Of a DNA stretch of 17,595 nt, positions 15,832-17,595 are shown one piece after another. Numbering within the stretch: the stretch's first letter is position 1; each line of letters begins with the position of its first letter. Location: contig LJUI01000041.1 in NCBI GenBank assembly GCA_001303705.1, forward strand, positions 1 through 17,595, in the 5' to 3' direction. This stretch comes from a candidate division TA06 bacterium SM23_40. GTDB lineage: Bacteria > LJUI01 > SM1-40. The notes under the pieces were generated by a model. It searched no databases. It saw only the letters and a list, made by a program, of their open reading frames with translations, and was not told where the DNA came from. Made by a program: the position numbers and the translations under genes.

Positions 15832-15894
15832 TTATAACTCGTGTATGCTCTTGTTTGTATGATATAGTATAATGAGCTTACCTGGAGAACTCTC
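15832..15894 (+). promoter_or_regulatory. Leader copy D: promoter and RBS of kinase 4
   Basis: A perfect TATAAT (15868-15873) starts 27 nt before the ATG. The -35 position (about 15845-15850, ATGCTC) is not consensus. GGAG (15884-15887) is present, but the palindrome has one mismatch here (GAGAACTCTC, 15885-15894). Confidence 0.6.
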
Positions 15895-17595
15895 ATGGTC
15901 GGCAAGACTATTTCACATTATAAGGTCCTCGAGAAGCTCGGTGAGGGCGGGATGGGCGTGGTCTACAAGGCCCGCGATACCAAACTCGACCGCACCGTCG
16001 CGCTGAAGTTCTTGCCGCTGCATCTCACCGGCGCGGATGAAGACAAGCAGCGATTCATCCGCGAAGCGAAAGCGGCCGCGGCGCTGAACCATTCGAATAT
16101 CTGCACGATCTATTCAGTGGAAGAACACGGCGGGTACCAATTCATCTCGATGGAATACGTCGACGGAATGACGTTGCGTGAAAAATGCGGTACGACCGGT
16201 CCGGTCGCTGTGCCGTCCAAAGAGGCAATCGGGTATGCGATACAGATCGCCGAAGCCCTCTCGGAAGCCCATGAAAAGGGAATCATCCACCGTGATATCA
16301 AACCCGGAAACATCATGGTGGATTCGAAGAACCGGATAAAGGTCATGGACTTCGGTCTGGCCAAATTGAAGGATGTGAGCCCTCTCACCAAGGCAGGCAC
16401 GACGGTCGGAACGCTCGCCTACATGTCGCCGGAACAGATACAGGGGCAAGACGTCGATCACCGTTCGGACATCTTTTCATTCGGTGTCGTCCTGTACGAA
16501 ATGCTCGCGGGACAGACCCCCTTCCGCGGCGATCACGAAGCGGCGATGATGTACTCGATCGTGCATGAAGAGCCGCAGCCGATATCGTCCTCTGTGCCCG
16601 AGATATCATCTCAGCTCGAAAATTTCATCGAAAGAACGCTGGAAAAGGATCCCTCTGACCGGTACCAATCGATGCAGGATCTACTCAGTGATTTGAGGCG
16701 CTTGAAAAGAAAAACATCCAAGAAGGCGGCGACTGTGGTCGGCGCCGCACCCCCTGCCCCGTCAGTAGCGGAACAACAGCAATCTTTCGGCACGCGCTCT
16801 GTTGCGCGTTCTCCGGTCTTTTACATTGCTATAGCCATGGTCGTTGTAATTGCCGCGGTGGCGTCATACGTGATCTTCTTCCTCCCGAAGAGTGGTGACG
16901 CCCCCCCGATGAATCCCAACAGAGTCTTTGTCGCGGCGTTTGAAAACCGCACCAGCGATCCGGCCCTCGACCCGATCGGAAGGCTGGCGTCGGATTGGGT
17001 CACGCAGGGGATAGTGCAGAACGAGCTCGCCGAGGCGATACCGACGACGACAATGCTTATGCTTATGCAGGATGCCGGGTTGAAGGAAGCCGGATTCGAG
17101 GATCGAGATAAGCTCATCGAACTGGCGGAGGCGACGCATTCGGGGATTCTCGTGGCGGGGATGTTTTATCAGGTCGGCGAGGATATACAGATCGAGGCGC
17201 AGATCATCGATGCGCAGAGGAACGATGTCATCCTGACGCTCGATCCGGTTCGCGGTCCCCGGAGCGAGCCGATGAAGGCGATCGACGCGCTGCGGCAGAA
17301 GGTCATGGGAGCGCTCGCGATTCACATTACACCAGGGGTTGCTATTGCGACGGTCGGCGAGCCGCCGGTCTACGAAGCGTATGTGGAATATATGGAAGGA
17401 ACGAAATACTTCGGCATGGACTATGAAAAATCATTCGAACACTACCGGCGCGCATTGGAGATAGATCCTCACTATATGGGACCGAAGCTGAGGATGGCGA
17501 CCGGATATGCGAATATGGGGCAGTATGAAACCGCCGATTCGATTTTTCAAACCATTGATCGCCACAGTCGTAGATTATCTCCGTATGAGCGGTAT
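15895..17595 (+). CDS. Ser/Thr receptor kinase 4 with membrane segment and TolB/FlgO-like domain, runs off right edge
   Basis: 567 residues are visible, with no stop before the window ends. Kinase domain about 9-275: glycine loop LGEGGMGVV (15-23), K38, H132-R-D134 with K136 and N139, D152-F-G, activation-loop T169/T170. A proline/alanine-rich linker leads to one membrane segment (about 308-330, VFYIAIAMVVVIAAVASYVIFF). A TolB/FlgO-like domain follows (about 341-455, RVFVAAFENRTSD), then the first TPR-like repeats (about 492 on, SFEHYRRALEIDPHYMGPKLRMA), so its layout resembles kinase 2. It opens MVGKTISHYKVL rather than MIGKTISHY, and the start is fixed by the shared leader. The missing C-terminus is probably more TPRs, judged from kinases 1 and 2. 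Confidence 0.93.
   Translation, partial: MVGKTISHYKVLEKLGEGGMGVVYKARDTKLDRTVALKFLPLHLTGADEDKQRFIREAKAAAALNHSNICTIYSVEEHGGYQFISMEYVDGMTLREKCGTTGPVAVPSKEAIGYAIQIAEALSEAHEKGIIHRDIKPGNIMVDSKNRIKVMDFGLAKLKDVSPLTKAGTTVGTLAYMSPEQIQGQDVDHRSDIFSFGVVLYEMLAGQTPFRGDHEAAMMYSIVHEEPQPISSSVPEISSQLENFIERTLEKDPSDRYQSMQDLLSDLRRLKRKTSKKAATVVGAAPPAPSVAEQQQSFGTRSVARSPVFYIAIAMVVVIAAVASYVIFFLPKSGDAPPMNPNRVFVAAFENRTSDPALDPIGRLASDWVTQGIVQNELAEAIPTTTMLMLMQDAGLKEAGFEDRDKLIELAEATHSGILVAGMFYQVGEDIQIEAQIIDAQRNDVILTLDPVRGPRSEPMKAIDALRQKVMGALAIHITPGVAIATVGEPPVYEAYVEYMEGTKYFGMDYEKSFEHYRRALEIDPHYMGPKLRMATGYANMGQYETADSIFQTIDRHSRRLSPYERY

Overview
The window looks like chromosomal DNA from an uncultivated, probably Gram-negative bacterium. 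It carries a cyclic-glucan synthase, a small glycine-rich RRM protein, a cobalamin-binding-type radical SAM gene, and a run of large Hanks-type Ser/Thr kinases fused to TolB/FlgO-like, TPR or beta-propeller sensor domains. That kinase architecture is familiar from Acidobacteriota, Gemmatimonadota and candidate phyla such as Eisenbacteria or Latescibacteria. I cannot name the lineage from this sequence alone. Coding DNA is fairly GC-rich, and the intergenic leaders are markedly AT-rich.

Layout. (1) Positions 1-4774, minus strand: the N-terminal 1591 residues of a very large membrane cyclic beta-1,2-glucan synthase (NdvB/ChvB-like), running off the left edge. (2) 4775-5207: a divergent, AT-rich intergenic region with a perfect inverted repeat and a promoter. 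(3) 5208-5617: a 96-residue RRM RNA-binding protein with a strong intrinsic terminator. (4) 5707-7095: a B12-binding-domain radical SAM gene broken by an in-frame TAA, with no convincing start site. (5) 7181 to the right edge: four directly oriented Ser/Thr kinase genes (747, 778, 895 and at least 567 residues). Each is preceded by a copy of the same ~260-bp leader, and a decayed 40-codon kinase N-lobe relic lies between the second and third.

The repeated leader is the most interesting part. Each copy has, in order: a 70-71 nt element that matches the 3' half of a tRNA-Lys(CUU) but has a broken 5' half; a T-rich tract, usually with an ATTGCAAT palindrome; a conserved block containing a small hairpin whose stem differs between copies yet stays base-paired; and a promoter/RBS block whose -10 hexamer begins exactly 27 nt before every ATG, with a palindrome covering the Shine-Dalgarno. 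The kinase domains are conserved while the C-terminal sensor parts differ (cytosolic TolB-like+TPR; TM+TolB-like+TPR; TM+WD40-like propeller; TM+TolB-like+TPR). The array therefore behaves like a set of cassettes with a common control region and common kinase but exchangeable sensors. No integrase or recombinase is visible in the window, so cassette mobility is only a hypothesis.
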